Positions 1-7,888 of a DNA stretch of 64,000 nt are shown piece by piece. The stretch is taken from the NCBI GenBank assembly GCA_020444045.1, contig JAHLLS010000020.1, positions 40,707-104,706 on the forward strand, in the 5' to 3' direction. The number at the start of each line of letters is the position of its first letter. Position 1 is the first letter of the stretch. The DNA comes from Deltaproteobacteria bacterium (lineage in GTDB: Bacteria; Desulfobacterota; Desulfobacteria; Desulfobacterales; UBA5852). The translations under genes and the position numbers were made by a program. The notes under the pieces were generated by a model. That model was not told the origin of the DNA. It made no database searches and saw only the letters and a list, made by a program, of their open reading frames with translations.

Positions 1-254
1 TCGATCTTGTCGGTCTCGTAGGAAGCCAGATTGATATAGTACGGCGCGTGCACCGAAAGGGTGATACCGAGGTCGTCGGCCAGAGCCCTGACGGTTTCAG
101 CCATCTCCGGTTTCATGCGCACGCCGTAGGTAAATTCGATTTCCATGCAGTCCAGGCCGCGTCGGGCGACTTCCCGGAGTCCCTTGATATGACCCCGGCC
201 GCCGCTGCCGCCCGGCCCGATCCGGATGGATGGAAGGGCTGTTGTGGTTTTCAT
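1..254 (-). CDS. Endonuclease IV-like (AP endonuclease 2 fold) protein, 3' part outside window
   Basis: Reading leftward from an ATG at 254, the first 84 residues begin MKTTTALPSIRIGPGGSGG and contain the stretches MEIEFTYGVRM and LSVHAPYYINLAS. These are typical of the first strands of the endonuclease IV / xylose-isomerase-like TIM barrel (HAPYYINL carries a metal-ligand region). Members of this family nick DNA 5' to abasic sites using a zinc cluster. An AAGG stretch lies about 10 bases upstream of the ATG. The rest of the gene runs off the left edge, so the downstream metal ligands cannot be checked. It is divergent from the GntR regulator gene. Confidence 0.8.
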   Translation of the reverse strand, partial: MKTTTALPSIRIGPGGSGGRGHIKGLREVARRGLDCMEIEFTYGVRMKPEMAETVRALADDLGITLSVHAPYYINLASYETDKI

Positions 255-398
255 CCGGCCGACCTTATCGAAACAGGACGAAGATGACAACGCTCAATGC
301 TCAACACGAGGGGCCGGTCTGAGAATTACCGTTGAATCCGGCCCTGATTTTTGTTTTTGCGCGTTCAGGTTTTAACCACGATGAAGTTTGGGTCCATA

Positions 399-440
399 GT
401 CAAACTTGTATTGACAACTTTACCAATTTATGGTTTTACT
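399..440 (+). promoter_or_regulatory. Candidate promoter with overlapping GntR operator
   Basis: TTGACA at 411-416 is a consensus -35 box; TTTACT at 435-440 is a weak -10 at 18-base spacing. Two nested palindromes cover the -35: GTCAA-N7-TTGAC (399-415) and TTGT-N4-ACAA (406-417). Operators of the HutC/FadR type in the GntR superfamily are short palindromes of this kind, so autoregulation by the gene starting at 494 is a reasonable inference. The interval 255-493 between the divergent genes holds nothing else I can identify. Confidence 0.45.
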
Positions 441-493
441 GGCGCGTAAATGATCCACGATGTGGTCTAAATTCCGTAAGTTCCGAGGCTTGT

Positions 494-1228
494 ATGCTGA
501 ATCATCAATCGCCCATACCGCTTTACCACCAGTTGGCGGATCTACTGACGACCCGTATCCGGACGGGTGAATATGCCGTTGGTGACCGGATTCCCTCCGA
601 GCATCAGCTTGTGGCGGCATACGGCATCGGACGGCCCACCGTGCGTCAGGCCATCGACGTGCTGGTCCGCCGCCGCATGCTGGTCCGCCGCCGGGGATCG
701 GGCACCTATGTGGCGGCGGCCGATCACGAAGTCGATCTGTTCTCCCTGGCCGGCACGACATCGGCCTTTCAGCGCCAGGGGCTGACCGTGGACACCCGTG
801 TTCGCAAAAAGATGCAGTCGATCCCCGTTACCGGCGACAGTGACAATCCATTTGACGGGGGGCGCGCCTTTTTCTTTTCGCGCCGGAGTTGTGTGGAAGA
901 TTCCCCCGTGCTGATCGAAGATTTGTATTTGCATCCCGAGCTGTTCAGCGGGATCGACCAGATCGACCTGGAAGGCCGTTCGATTGCCGCCATCGCGGCC
1001 GAACGCTATTTCATGCGGCCCACGCACGGTCGGCAAACCTTCCGCATTGCCTATCTGCAGGGCGCACGGGCGCGAGATCTCGGTGTTTCGACCGCTACGC
1101 CGATTCTGGCGGTCAAACGCTATTTGAACTTTTCCCAGGCGGATAACGCCATTTATGCCGAGCTGTTCTGCCGCACGGATCAATTTGTATTTTCCCAGAC
1201 CATCGGAGGACTGGCAGATGAAACATAG
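494..1228 (+). CDS. GntR-family transcriptional regulator, HutC-type
   Basis: A 244-residue DNA-binding regulator. Residues about 1-75 form the winged helix of the GntR family (PLYHQLADLLTTRIRTGEY, then IPSEHQLVAAYGIGRPTVRQ and RRRGSGTYV). Residues about 90-240 form a UTRA/chorismate-lyase-like effector domain, which places it in the HutC group that binds small ligands. The reading frame stays open upstream to 332, but the family N-terminus starts at the ATG at 494, so I chose that start. Its last 11 bases overlap the trpB start, so regulator and trpB are probably translationally coupled and the regulator controls this operon. The ligand cannot be read from sequence; an amino acid or aromatic metabolite would fit the context. 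Confidence 0.88.
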   Translation: MLNHQSPIPLYHQLADLLTTRIRTGEYAVGDRIPSEHQLVAAYGIGRPTVRQAIDVLVRRRMLVRRRGSGTYVAAADHEVDLFSLAGTTSAFQRQGLTVDTRVRKKMQSIPVTGDSDNPFDGGRAFFFSRRSCVEDSPVLIEDLYLHPELFSGIDQIDLEGRSIAAIAAERYFMRPTHGRQTFRIAYLQGARARDLGVSTATPILAVKRYLNFSQADNAIYAELFCRTDQFVFSQTIGGLADET

Positions 1229-2450
1229 CGGGTATTTTTCGGATTTCGGAGGCGCCTTCCTCCCGGAAATCCTGATGGCCACTTTTGACGAACTGACCGC
1301 GGCGTTCAACGACGCCAAAGCGGACCCGAATTTCTGGCAGGAATACGCAACCCTCATGTCCACCTACTCCTGCCGTCCGACGCCCCTGACCCTGGCCGAG
1401 AACCTGACCCGGCATTTCGGCGGGGCGCGGATTTACGTCAAACGGGAAGACCTCAACCACACCGGCGCCCACAAGGCCAACAACGTCATGGGGCAGGGGC
1501 TCCTGGTACGCCGCATGGGCAAGACGCGCGTGATCGCGGAAACCGGTGCCGGCCAGCACGGGGTGGCCACGGCCACCATGGCGGCCCGCTTCGGGTTTGA
1601 TTGCACCATCTATATGGGCGAAGTGGATGTGGAGCGCCAGCGCCCGAACGTTTTCTGGATGGAGCAGTTGGGAGCGGAAGTGATCCCGGTCAAAGACGGC
1701 ACACGGATTCTCAAGGATGCCATCAACGAGGCCTTTCGCGACTGGGTGTCCAACATGGACAACACCCACTACGTGTTGGGTACGGCCTGTGGACCGCACC
1801 CTTTCCCGGAGATGGTGGCCTGGTTTCAGTCCATCATCGGGCAGGAAGCCCGGGCCCAGGTGCTGGAACGCGAGGGCAAGCTGCCGCACAGCATCTATGC
1901 CTGTGTGGGGGGCGGGTCCAATGCCATGGGTATTTTCAGCGGTTTTTTGGACGACGCAACGGTGGAACTGGTGGGTGTCGAGGCGGGCGGACGGGGGCTG
2001 GATACCGGTGCCCATGCTTCGCGCCTGTGTTCGGACGATGCCGCCATCGGCGTGGCCCAGGGGTACAAAACCTATTTTCTGCAGAATGCCGAAGGCCAGA
2101 TGAAAGAGACCCACAGCATCGCCGCCGGGTTGGATTATGTCGGGGTTTCACCGATCCTGTCCCATCTCAAGGAAACCGGGCGGGCGCGCTTCGCAGTGGC
2201 AACGGACCAGGAAGTGGTGGCGGCCATGCGGCTGACCATCCGCCGGGAAGGGCTGATCCCGGCCCTCGAGTCGGCCCACGCTTTTGTGCAGGCCTTCAAG
2301 GACGCGCCGAACATGGCTCCCGACGATGTGATCATCATCAACCAGTCGGGACGGGGCGACAAGGACATTTTCACCATAGCGGATGCCTTCCAGGATCCCG
2401 GCTGGCGCGAATTTATCATCAAGAAGGCGGCGCAATATAATGGTTCCTGA
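1218..2450 (+). CDS. trpB: Tryptophan synthase beta chain
   Basis: A 410-residue PLP enzyme that condenses indole with L-serine to tryptophan. The PLP lysine lies in HTGAHKANN, the catalytic glutamate in AETGAGQHGVATAT, and the cofactor-phosphate loop is CVGGGSNAMG. The LNHTGAHK...GAEVIPVKDGTRILKDAINEA pattern and length fit the classical TrpB1 type. The start at 1218 is preceded by GGAGGA (1205-1210); an in-frame upstream ATG at 1155 lies inside the regulator gene and lacks that site. trpA follows about 70 bases later. Other trp genes are absent here, so this is a split trpBA pair. The stop codon lies at the edge of a repeat remnant. Confidence 0.95.
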   Translation: MKHSGYFSDFGGAFLPEILMATFDELTAAFNDAKADPNFWQEYATLMSTYSCRPTPLTLAENLTRHFGGARIYVKREDLNHTGAHKANNVMGQGLLVRRMGKTRVIAETGAGQHGVATATMAARFGFDCTIYMGEVDVERQRPNVFWMEQLGAEVIPVKDGTRILKDAINEAFRDWVSNMDNTHYVLGTACGPHPFPEMVAWFQSIIGQEARAQVLEREGKLPHSIYACVGGGSNAMGIFSGFLDDATVELVGVEAGGRGLDTGAHASRLCSDDAAIGVAQGYKTYFLQNAEGQMKETHSIAAGLDYVGVSPILSHLKETGRARFAVATDQEVVAAMRLTIRREGLIPALESAHAFVQAFKDAPNMAPDDVIIINQSGRGDKDIFTIADAFQDPGWREFIIKKAAQYNGS

Positions 2451-2491
2451 GGATTTGCACGCCTTGATCTTGAACATTTATCGAAGCCGTC
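2446..2491. repeat. Partial copy of hairpin repeat family A
   Basis: This 46-base segment, which includes the trpB stop codon, matches one end of the complete element at 5934-6060. The 17 bases GCACGCCTTGATCTTGA are identical (2457-2473 and 6024-6040), and the flanks are similar, with CATTTATCGAAGCCGTC here against CATTTGACGAAGCTGTC there. Only one arm is present, so it is a decayed half element. It lies immediately upstream of trpA. Confidence 0.7.
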
Positions 2492-2518
2492 CCCCAATTG
2501 ACTTTTGACGAGGCGATC

Positions 2519-3280
2519 ATGCTTGAAACCTATCTGAAAGATCGACGGAAAGAAAAAGATATTCTCCTGATGACCCATATCGTGGCGGGATACCCGAACT
2601 GGGACGCCTGTTTCGACCTGGTGGCGGCCATGGTGGATGCCGGTGTGGACCTGATGGAACTGCAGATCCCGTTTTCGGAACCCATTGCCGACGGGCCGGT
2701 CATCCTGAAAGCCAATCAGGAGGCCCTGGAACGTGGCGTGACCGTGGCCCGCTGTCTGGAATTCGGCCGCGAGGTGGCCCGGCGCCATGACATCCCGTTT
2801 TTGTACATGACCTACTACAATATCCTCTACCGCCAAGGCGTCGAGGATTTTGTGGGAGAAATGGCCGCCAGCGGCATCAAGGGTGCCATCGTGCCCGATT
2901 TGCCGCCCGAGGAGGGCGACGATTATCTCCGGGCCATGACGCTTCATGGGTGCAACCCCATCTTCATCTTTTCGCCCACGACCCCGGACGAGCGCCTGCG
3001 CTACCTGTCCTCTTTTGCGAAGGGGTTTGTCTACTGCGTGGCCCGCAAGGGGGTGACGGGGATGGACACGCGCTTCACGGAAGAATTGAGCACCTACCTG
3101 GGTCGCTGCCGGCAGGCGACCGATCTGCCCCTGGCCCTCGGGTTCGGAGTCAAAGACAGGCAGGACGTGGACTATCTCAAGGGCAAGGCCGATATCGCGG
3201 TGATCGGCACCCAGACCCTGCGGCTGGTGGATACGCAGGGCGTAGCGGCCGTGGGGGATTTTATCCGGGGGTTGCGATGA
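2519..3280 (+). CDS. trpA: Tryptophan synthase alpha chain
   Basis: A 253-residue TIM-barrel lyase that cleaves indole-3-glycerol phosphate and passes indole to TrpB. The catalytic Glu and Asp are visible in MELQIPFSEP and IADGPVI, and the phosphate-binding loops are ARKGVTG and GFGVKD. Common TrpA proteins read ELGIPFSDP, so the Gln and Glu here are mild departures. The ATG at 2519 has GAGG five bases upstream; a TTG at 2498 in the same frame is a weaker alternative that would add seven residues. The stop overlaps an ATG of a tiny reading frame (ATGA). Confidence 0.94.
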   Translation: MLETYLKDRRKEKDILLMTHIVAGYPNWDACFDLVAAMVDAGVDLMELQIPFSEPIADGPVILKANQEALERGVTVARCLEFGREVARRHDIPFLYMTYYNILYRQGVEDFVGEMAASGIKGAIVPDLPPEEGDDYLRAMTLHGCNPIFIFSPTTPDERLRYLSSFAKGFVYCVARKGVTGMDTRFTEELSTYLGRCRQATDLPLALGFGVKDRQDVDYLKGKADIAVIGTQTLRLVDTQGVAAVGDFIRGLR

Positions 3281-3441
3281 AAACGTGTGGCAGGAATGGG
3301 AATTTAACCTACTTTTTCCCCGTGGATGGAGGAGAAGAGTGAGTCTGTTGCTCCGGCATGATCTGCGGTATGGGCCATACTCAGAGGATCCGACAGGGTT
3401 CCTGTCATGGAGAACTTAAAGCCAATTGCTGTGGTGATTAA
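3277..3441 (+). other. Possible small Cys-rich reading frame with in-frame UGA
   Basis: An ATG overlapping the trpA stop opens a 21-codon frame (MKTCGRNGNLTYFFPVDGGEE) that stops at TGA (3340-3342). If that TGA were read through, 32 more residues follow before TAA, including VCCSGMICGMGH and ANCCGD. A second small frame starts at GTG 3339 behind a good GGAGGAG site and encodes about 25 residues ending in FLSWRT. I see no convincing selenocysteine hairpin. Either frame may be chance; the rest of the 210-base gap before livJ shows only the livJ ribosome binding site. Confidence 0.15.
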
Positions 3442-3490
3442 CGAGGCATGTCGCAGGTGAGGCGGTATGCGGAGATAAAGGAGAGAGACG

Positions 3491-4663
3491 ATGCGAAAAT
3501 GGTTCCTGGCAATTCTGTTCATAGGGTTGATGCTGTCGGTGGTTCCGGTCCAGGCGATGGAGCCGGTCAAAATCGGGATGATTACCACCCTGTCCACCAA
3601 AGCGGGTTACCTGGGAGAAGAGATCCGCGATGGGTTTCAATTGGCCATCGACCAGGAAGGCGGCAAGCTGGGTGGCATTCCGGTGGAACTGCTCGTGGAT
3701 GACGATGGCCGTAAACCGGAAAAAGCCAAGCAGATCGCCGACCGTTTCATCAAGCGGGACAAGGTGAAAATTTTGACCGGCATCGTTTTTTCCAACGTAG
3801 CCATTGCCGTAGTGCCCAAAGTCGTGCAGCAGGACGTGATTTATATCAGCGCCAACGCCGGCCCCTCGCTGCTGGCGGGTAAAGGGTGCCATCCGAATTA
3901 TTTCAACGTGGCCTATCAGAACGATAACCTGGACGAGGTCGTGGGCAAGTACGTGACCGAAGCCGGCTTCAAGAACGTTTACCTGCTGGCGCCCAACTAC
4001 CCGGCCGGCAAGGATCACCTGACCGGTTTCAAACGCTACTACGAGGGCGCCATCGCCGGTGAGGTCTACACCAAGCTCGGGCAGTCGGACTACGCGGCCG
4101 AGATCGCCGCCCTGCGGGCGGCCAAACCGGATGCCGTTTTCTTCTTTCTGCCCGGCGGGATGGGCATCAATTTTATCAAGCAATACGCCCAGGCGGGTCT
4201 GAACCAGACCATCCCGGTCTTTGGCCCGGCCTTTTCCTTCGACGAACGCCTGCTGCAGGCGGTCAAAGATGCCGCCCTTGGTGTGAAGAACGGATCGCAA
4301 TGGACCCACGATCTGGATAACCCGGCCAACCGGCAGTTCGTGGCGGATTATCGAAAAGCCTATGGCCGCACCCCCACCCTTTATGCCAGTCAGGGCTACG
4401 ATGCGGCCCGGCTGCTGGGCAGCGCCCTGAAAGCGGTGAACGGCGATGTCTCCCAGATGGATGCCTTGCGCCAGGCCATTCGCAAGGCTGATTTTGAGAC
4501 CGTCAGGGGAAAATTCGCGTTTTCCGCGAACCAGCACCCGGTGCAGGACCTCTATATCCGCGAGGTGGTCAAGGATGCCGACGGCACCTACACCAACAAG
4601 ACCCTCAAGGCGGTTTTTACGGATCACAGCAATGTTTACCTAAAAGACTGCAAACTCGACTAG
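3491..4663 (+). CDS. Branched-chain amino-acid-type ABC transporter substrate-binding protein
   Basis: A 390-residue periplasmic binding protein of the LivJ / type I receptor family. A signal peptide (MRKWFLAILFIGLMLSVVPVQA) is followed by VKIGMITTLSTKAGYLGEEIRDGFQLAIDQ, the usual family opening. The centre has the two-lobed pattern (LLVDDDGRKPEKAKQIADRFI, then YLLAPNYPAGKDHLTGF). AAAGGAGAG precedes the ATG. It heads a complete livHMGF set, so it delivers substrate to that importer. Family members bind branched-chain or aromatic amino acids, amides or aromatic acids; coupling to trpBA makes an indole-related or aromatic ligand worth considering, but the sequence does not show it. Confidence 0.9.
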   Translation: MRKWFLAILFIGLMLSVVPVQAMEPVKIGMITTLSTKAGYLGEEIRDGFQLAIDQEGGKLGGIPVELLVDDDGRKPEKAKQIADRFIKRDKVKILTGIVFSNVAIAVVPKVVQQDVIYISANAGPSLLAGKGCHPNYFNVAYQNDNLDEVVGKYVTEAGFKNVYLLAPNYPAGKDHLTGFKRYYEGAIAGEVYTKLGQSDYAAEIAALRAAKPDAVFFFLPGGMGINFIKQYAQAGLNQTIPVFGPAFSFDERLLQAVKDAALGVKNGSQWTHDLDNPANRQFVADYRKAYGRTPTLYASQGYDAARLLGSALKAVNGDVSQMDALRQAIRKADFETVRGKFAFSANQHPVQDLYIREVVKDADGTYTNKTLKAVFTDHSNVYLKDCKLD

Positions 4664-4807
4664 TGCCTGCTCAGAAACGGCATCTTGCGGCCCAGGCCGG
4701 CGTTCTCGCGATTTTACAATCCTCGACGTAGCGTTGCTACGTTTGCGGTATGCGAAAACGCTGCGGCCTTGGCCTGAACCACAATCTACCATTTCTGAAC
4801 GGGCACC
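4663..4807. repeat. Long imperfect hairpin repeat (family B)
   Basis: The ends GTGCCTGCTCAGAAACGG and, on the other strand, GTGCCCGTTCAGAAATGG are complementary over about 18 bases. Inner arms pair GCGGCCCAGGCC with GGCCTTGGCC, and the apex contains the small palindrome CGTAGC-GTT-GCTACG. The element starts at the livJ stop codon. A fragment at about 4818-4842 repeats one outer arm (TAGTGTCCGTCCAGAAATGG), suggesting another truncated copy beside it. No coding content is seen. Confidence 0.65.
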
Positions 4808-4899
4808 GGCTCTTAGATAGTGTCCGTCCAGAAATGGAATCCGATAACTTAAATATCCACGTTTCATGCTTTGAAGAACTCGGAGAAGGTCGCCTCCCC

Positions 4900-5022
4900 G
4901 ACGACTCCGTAAAAAGTTCGAGATCAAGGCTTGCGAATCCTGAGGAATGAGGCGTACATGATATACGCCGTAGTGACGAAGGGTGCGCGTAACGCAGATA
5001 TCGGAGTTTTTACGGAATCGTC
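4900..5022. repeat. Hairpin repeat family A, complete copy 1
   Basis: A 123-base element with imperfect terminal inverted repeats: GACGACTCCGTAAAAAGTTC at the left, and GACGATTCCGTAAAAACTCC on the opposite strand at the right. Inside lies a second hairpin, GGCGTA-N8-TACGCC. The core, including GATCAAGGC-TTGCGAATCC, is shared with the copy at 5934-6060 in opposite orientation, but the terminal stems are different sequences. It ends one base before the livH start codon, so its right arm supplies the GGAA in front of livH. Confidence 0.75.
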
Positions 5023-5937
5023 ATGCTTTTGTTTATTGAACAACTGCTGAATGGGCTCCAACTGGGCATCATGCTGTTTCTGATGTCCGCTGGGTTGACC
5101 CTGGTGTTTGGCATCATGCAAGTGATCAACCTGGCCCATGGCTCGTTCTACATGATCGGCGCCTACGTCGGCGCCACGGTTATCGCGCACACAGGGTCCT
5201 TTACCCTGGGCATCCTGGCGGCACTGTCGGCGGCGGCCCTGGCCGGCATGGTCGTGGAAGCGCTGGTGCTGCGCCGTCTCTACAAAAAAGACCATCTGGA
5301 CCAGGTGCTGGCCACTTTCGGCCTGATCATGTTCTTCAATGAACTGACACGTATTATCTGGGGGCGGCAGCCGCTGTTTATGGATGTGCCGTCGTGGCTG
5401 GCAGGAAGCATTGAACTTCTTCCGGGTGTTCCTTACCCAAGCTATCGGGTTGCCGTCATCGTTGTCGGGATTGGGGTGGGGGCGCTGCTCTATCTTCTGT
5501 TTACCCGGACCCGTATTGGGATGCAGATTCGCGCCGGGGCCAGCAACCGGGAGATGGCTGCGGCCTTAGGCGTCAATATCCGACTTCTCTACACACTGGT
5601 TTTCGGCCTGGGAACGCTTCTGGCCGGGCTGGCCGGCGTGATGGCCGGCCCGATCCTGGCCGTGGAAGCCGGCATGGGCGAGAGTATTCTAATCCTGACG
5701 TTCGTGGTCATTGTCATCGGCGGGATCGGATCCATTCGCGGCGCTCTGGTGGGCGCCCTCCTGGTTGGGCTGGTGGACACCCTCGGCCGGGCTTTTCTGC
5801 CGGCCGTGCTGCGGCTGTTTCTAACGCCCGCTTATGCCGACGGCGCGGCGGCCTCCTTGGCATCCATGTCGGTCTATCTGCTCATGGCGGCTGTGCTGGT
5901 ATGGCGGCCCAAGGGATTGCTGCCGGCCCATGGCTGA
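5023..5937 (+). CDS. livH: ABC transporter permease, LivH-type
   Basis: A 304-residue inner-membrane permease with many hydrophobic segments. The N-terminus (LNGLQLGIMLFLMSAGLTLVFGIMQVINLAHGSFYMIGAYVGA) is the hallmark of LivH, and the cytoplasmic coupling segment GASNREMAAALGVN is present near residue 175. It pairs with LivM to form the channel. The gene is bracketed by repeat elements: its ATG abuts the end of one and its stop codon lies within the terminal arm of the next, so the elements have been accommodated exactly between genes. Confidence 0.93.
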   Translation: MLLFIEQLLNGLQLGIMLFLMSAGLTLVFGIMQVINLAHGSFYMIGAYVGATVIAHTGSFTLGILAALSAAALAGMVVEALVLRRLYKKDHLDQVLATFGLIMFFNELTRIIWGRQPLFMDVPSWLAGSIELLPGVPYPSYRVAVIVVGIGVGALLYLLFTRTRIGMQIRAGASNREMAAALGVNIRLLYTLVFGLGTLLAGLAGVMAGPILAVEAGMGESILILTFVVIVIGGIGSIRGALVGALLVGLVDTLGRAFLPAVLRLFLTPAYADGAAASLASMSVYLLMAAVLVWRPKGLLPAHG

Positions 5938-6060
5938 CAGCTTCGTCAAATGTCCACTATCGGTGTTGTGCTTCAATCCGCGTCCGTGCGGCGTACTGAT
6001 CTACGCCTCCCTCCTCGGATTTCGCACGCCTTGATCTTGATCATTTGACGAAGCTGTCAG
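5934..6060. repeat. Hairpin repeat family A, complete copy 2
   Basis: A 127-base element with perfect 19-base terminal inverted repeats: CTGACAGCTTCGTCAAATG at 5934-5952 and its reverse complement at 6042-6060. The interior carries GGCGTA-N7-TACGCC-type hairpin sequence on the minus strand and the shared core GCACGCCTTGATCTTGA. It is oriented opposite to the copy at 4900-5022. The stop codon of livH is inside the left arm. No reading frame is likely here. Confidence 0.82.
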
Positions 6061-6145
6061 TCAGGAGCGAATTTGGATTCCAAGGAAAGCTTTCGTATCG
6101 TGCTGTGTTTTTAGAATGCCGTACAACTTTTTTGGATAAATTGGC

Positions 6146-7129
6146 ATGAACCGTAGAACCATTGCCATAACGATCGGCGCGGCTGCGCTGGTGGCATTGC
6201 CCGCGCTTGCCAGCATGGCGGATGAACCGTATCTGGTGACGCTTTTCAGCCGGATCCTGATTTACGCCCTAGCTGCCGTCAGTCTCGATCTTATGCTGGG
6301 GTTCGGCGGCATGGTGAGCCTTGGGCATGCCGCTTTTTTCGGTATCGGCGCCTACGTGGTTGCGATCCTGTCCGTTCATGCCGTTGAGGGAACGGCCCTG
6401 CTCAGCTGGCCCTTGCAACTCGATGGACATCAAAGCGCGCTGGTGGTGTGGCCGATCGCCGTGCTGCTGGCCGCGACGGCGGCCGCCGTTATCGGCGCCC
6501 TGAGTCTGCGCACCAGCGGCATGCACTTTATCATGATCACCCTGGCGTTTGCCCAGATGCTTTATTATTTTTTCGTCTCGCTGGAAGCCTATGGCGGCGA
6601 CGACGGCCTCAGTCTTTTCTCACGCAACACCGCGCCGGGTATCGACCTGGGAGACGAACGGCAATTTTACTACCTGTGCCTGGCCGCGCTGGCCGCCTTT
6701 CTCTTTTTTTCCTGGCGGCTGGTTCACTCCCGTTTCGGCATGGTGATCCGGGGCTGCATGGAGAACGAACCGCGCATGAAGTCTTTGGGGTTTGCGACTT
6801 TTCGCTACCGGCTGGTGTGTTTCATCATTGCCGGTGCCGGGGCCGGCCTGGCCGGTGCGCTGATCGCCAACCAGACGGAATACGTCAGCCCGGGCCTGAT
6901 GCACTGGACCCGTTCGGGGGAGATTCTGGTCATGGTGCTGCTGGGCGGCATGGGAACGCTGTTCGGGCCGGTGCTGGGGGCCGCGACCTTGCTGCTGGTG
7001 GAAGAGCTGCTTTCGATTTACACCGAACACTGGATGGTCTATCTGGGCCCCTTTCTCATCCTGGTGGTGCTGTTTGCCAAACGCGGGATCTACGGTGTCC
7101 TGGCAGGAGGCAACGGCAACCATGGCTGA
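6146..7129 (+). CDS. livM: ABC transporter permease, LivM-type
   Basis: A 327-residue hydrophobic permease, partner of LivH. Family signatures are YALAAVSLDLMLGFGGMVSLGHAAFFGIGAYV near residues 35-70, the coupling segment MENEPRMKSLGFATFRYRL near 205-225, and GGMGTLFGPVLGA near 270-285. Its last 8 bases overlap livG. The start at 6146 has no strong ribosome binding site, possibly because the upstream 85 bases border a repeat element. Confidence 0.93.
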   Translation: MNRRTIAITIGAAALVALPALASMADEPYLVTLFSRILIYALAAVSLDLMLGFGGMVSLGHAAFFGIGAYVVAILSVHAVEGTALLSWPLQLDGHQSALVVWPIAVLLAATAAAVIGALSLRTSGMHFIMITLAFAQMLYYFFVSLEAYGGDDGLSLFSRNTAPGIDLGDERQFYYLCLAALAAFLFFSWRLVHSRFGMVIRGCMENEPRMKSLGFATFRYRLVCFIIAGAGAGLAGALIANQTEYVSPGLMHWTRSGEILVMVLLGGMGTLFGPVLGAATLLLVEELLSIYTEHWMVYLGPFLILVVLFAKRGIYGVLAGGNGNHG

Positions 7130-7883
7130 TGTCCTGCTGGCCGTCCGCTCCCTGGTCAAACGCTTCGGCGCGGTTAAAGCCAGCAATGGCTTCTCCATCG
7201 ATGTCGCCCGCGGTGAGCTGCATGCCCTGATCGGGCCCAACGGTGCCGGAAAGACCACGGCCCTCAACCAGTTGAGCGGCGAACTGGCGCCGGACAGCGG
7301 TGAGATCGATTTTGACGGCCGGCGGATCACGCGCTTGCCGATCCATCGTCGGGCCCGCCTCGGTCTGGCACGGTCCTACCAGATTACCTCGGTGTTTGAT
7401 CACCTCACGGTCAAAGAGAACCTGTCGCTGGCGATCGTGGCCCACAACGGCCACAGTTTTCGTTTCTGGCGCAAGGCCGGTCACGATCCGGTGATTCGCC
7501 GGGCGATCGAGCCGGCCATGGTGCGGGTGGGGCTGGAGGAGCGCGCGGACGTGGTCGCGGCCAACCTGTCCCATGGTGAAAAGCGACAGCTTGAAGTGGG
7601 GATGGCGCTGGTCGGTCAACCCAAGATGCTGCTGCTGGATGAACCCTATGCCGGCATGGGACCCGGGGGCGCCGTGGAGTTGACCAAATTGATCCAACGC
7701 CTGAAAGCCGAGTTCACCATTCTGCTGGTGGAACACGACATGCGGGCTGTTTTCACGTTGGCCGATCGCATCACGGTGCTGGTCTACGGGCAGGTCATCG
7801 CCAGCGGGCCACCGGATACCATCCGTGCGAATCCGGCCGTTCGCCAGGCTTACCTCGGCGACGACGTCATAGAACAAGGATAA
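7122..7883 (+). CDS. livG: ABC transporter ATP-binding protein, LivG-type
   Basis: A 253-residue ATPase. Walker A is GPNGAGKTT, the signature segment is NLSHGEKRQLEVGMALVG, and Walker B is MLLLDEPYAGMG followed by the switch histidine in LLVEHDM. The ATG at 7122 has AGGAGG (7105-7110) upstream; the frame is open further upstream, but only as the out-of-frame end of livM. The YAGMG following Walker B and the length fit LivG. The signature motif is SHGEK rather than LSGGQ, a known variation in this subfamily. Confidence 0.93.
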   Translation: MADVLLAVRSLVKRFGAVKASNGFSIDVARGELHALIGPNGAGKTTALNQLSGELAPDSGEIDFDGRRITRLPIHRRARLGLARSYQITSVFDHLTVKENLSLAIVAHNGHSFRFWRKAGHDPVIRRAIEPAMVRVGLEERADVVAANLSHGEKRQLEVGMALVGQPKMLLLDEPYAGMGPGGAVELTKLIQRLKAEFTILLVEHDMRAVFTLADRITVLVYGQVIASGPPDTIRANPAVRQAYLGDDVIEQG

Positions 7884-7888
7884 GACAG

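Noticed and set aside
542..1363. Long leftward reading frame across the GntR gene and the start of trpB
   Set aside because: It mirrors two well-supported genes on the other strand and has no recognisable domain or ribosome binding site; a GC-rich codon-bias shadow.
1601..2440. A 279-codon frame inside trpB on the same strand
   Set aside because: Out-of-frame with the conserved trpB, Gly/Arg/His-rich with no family motifs.
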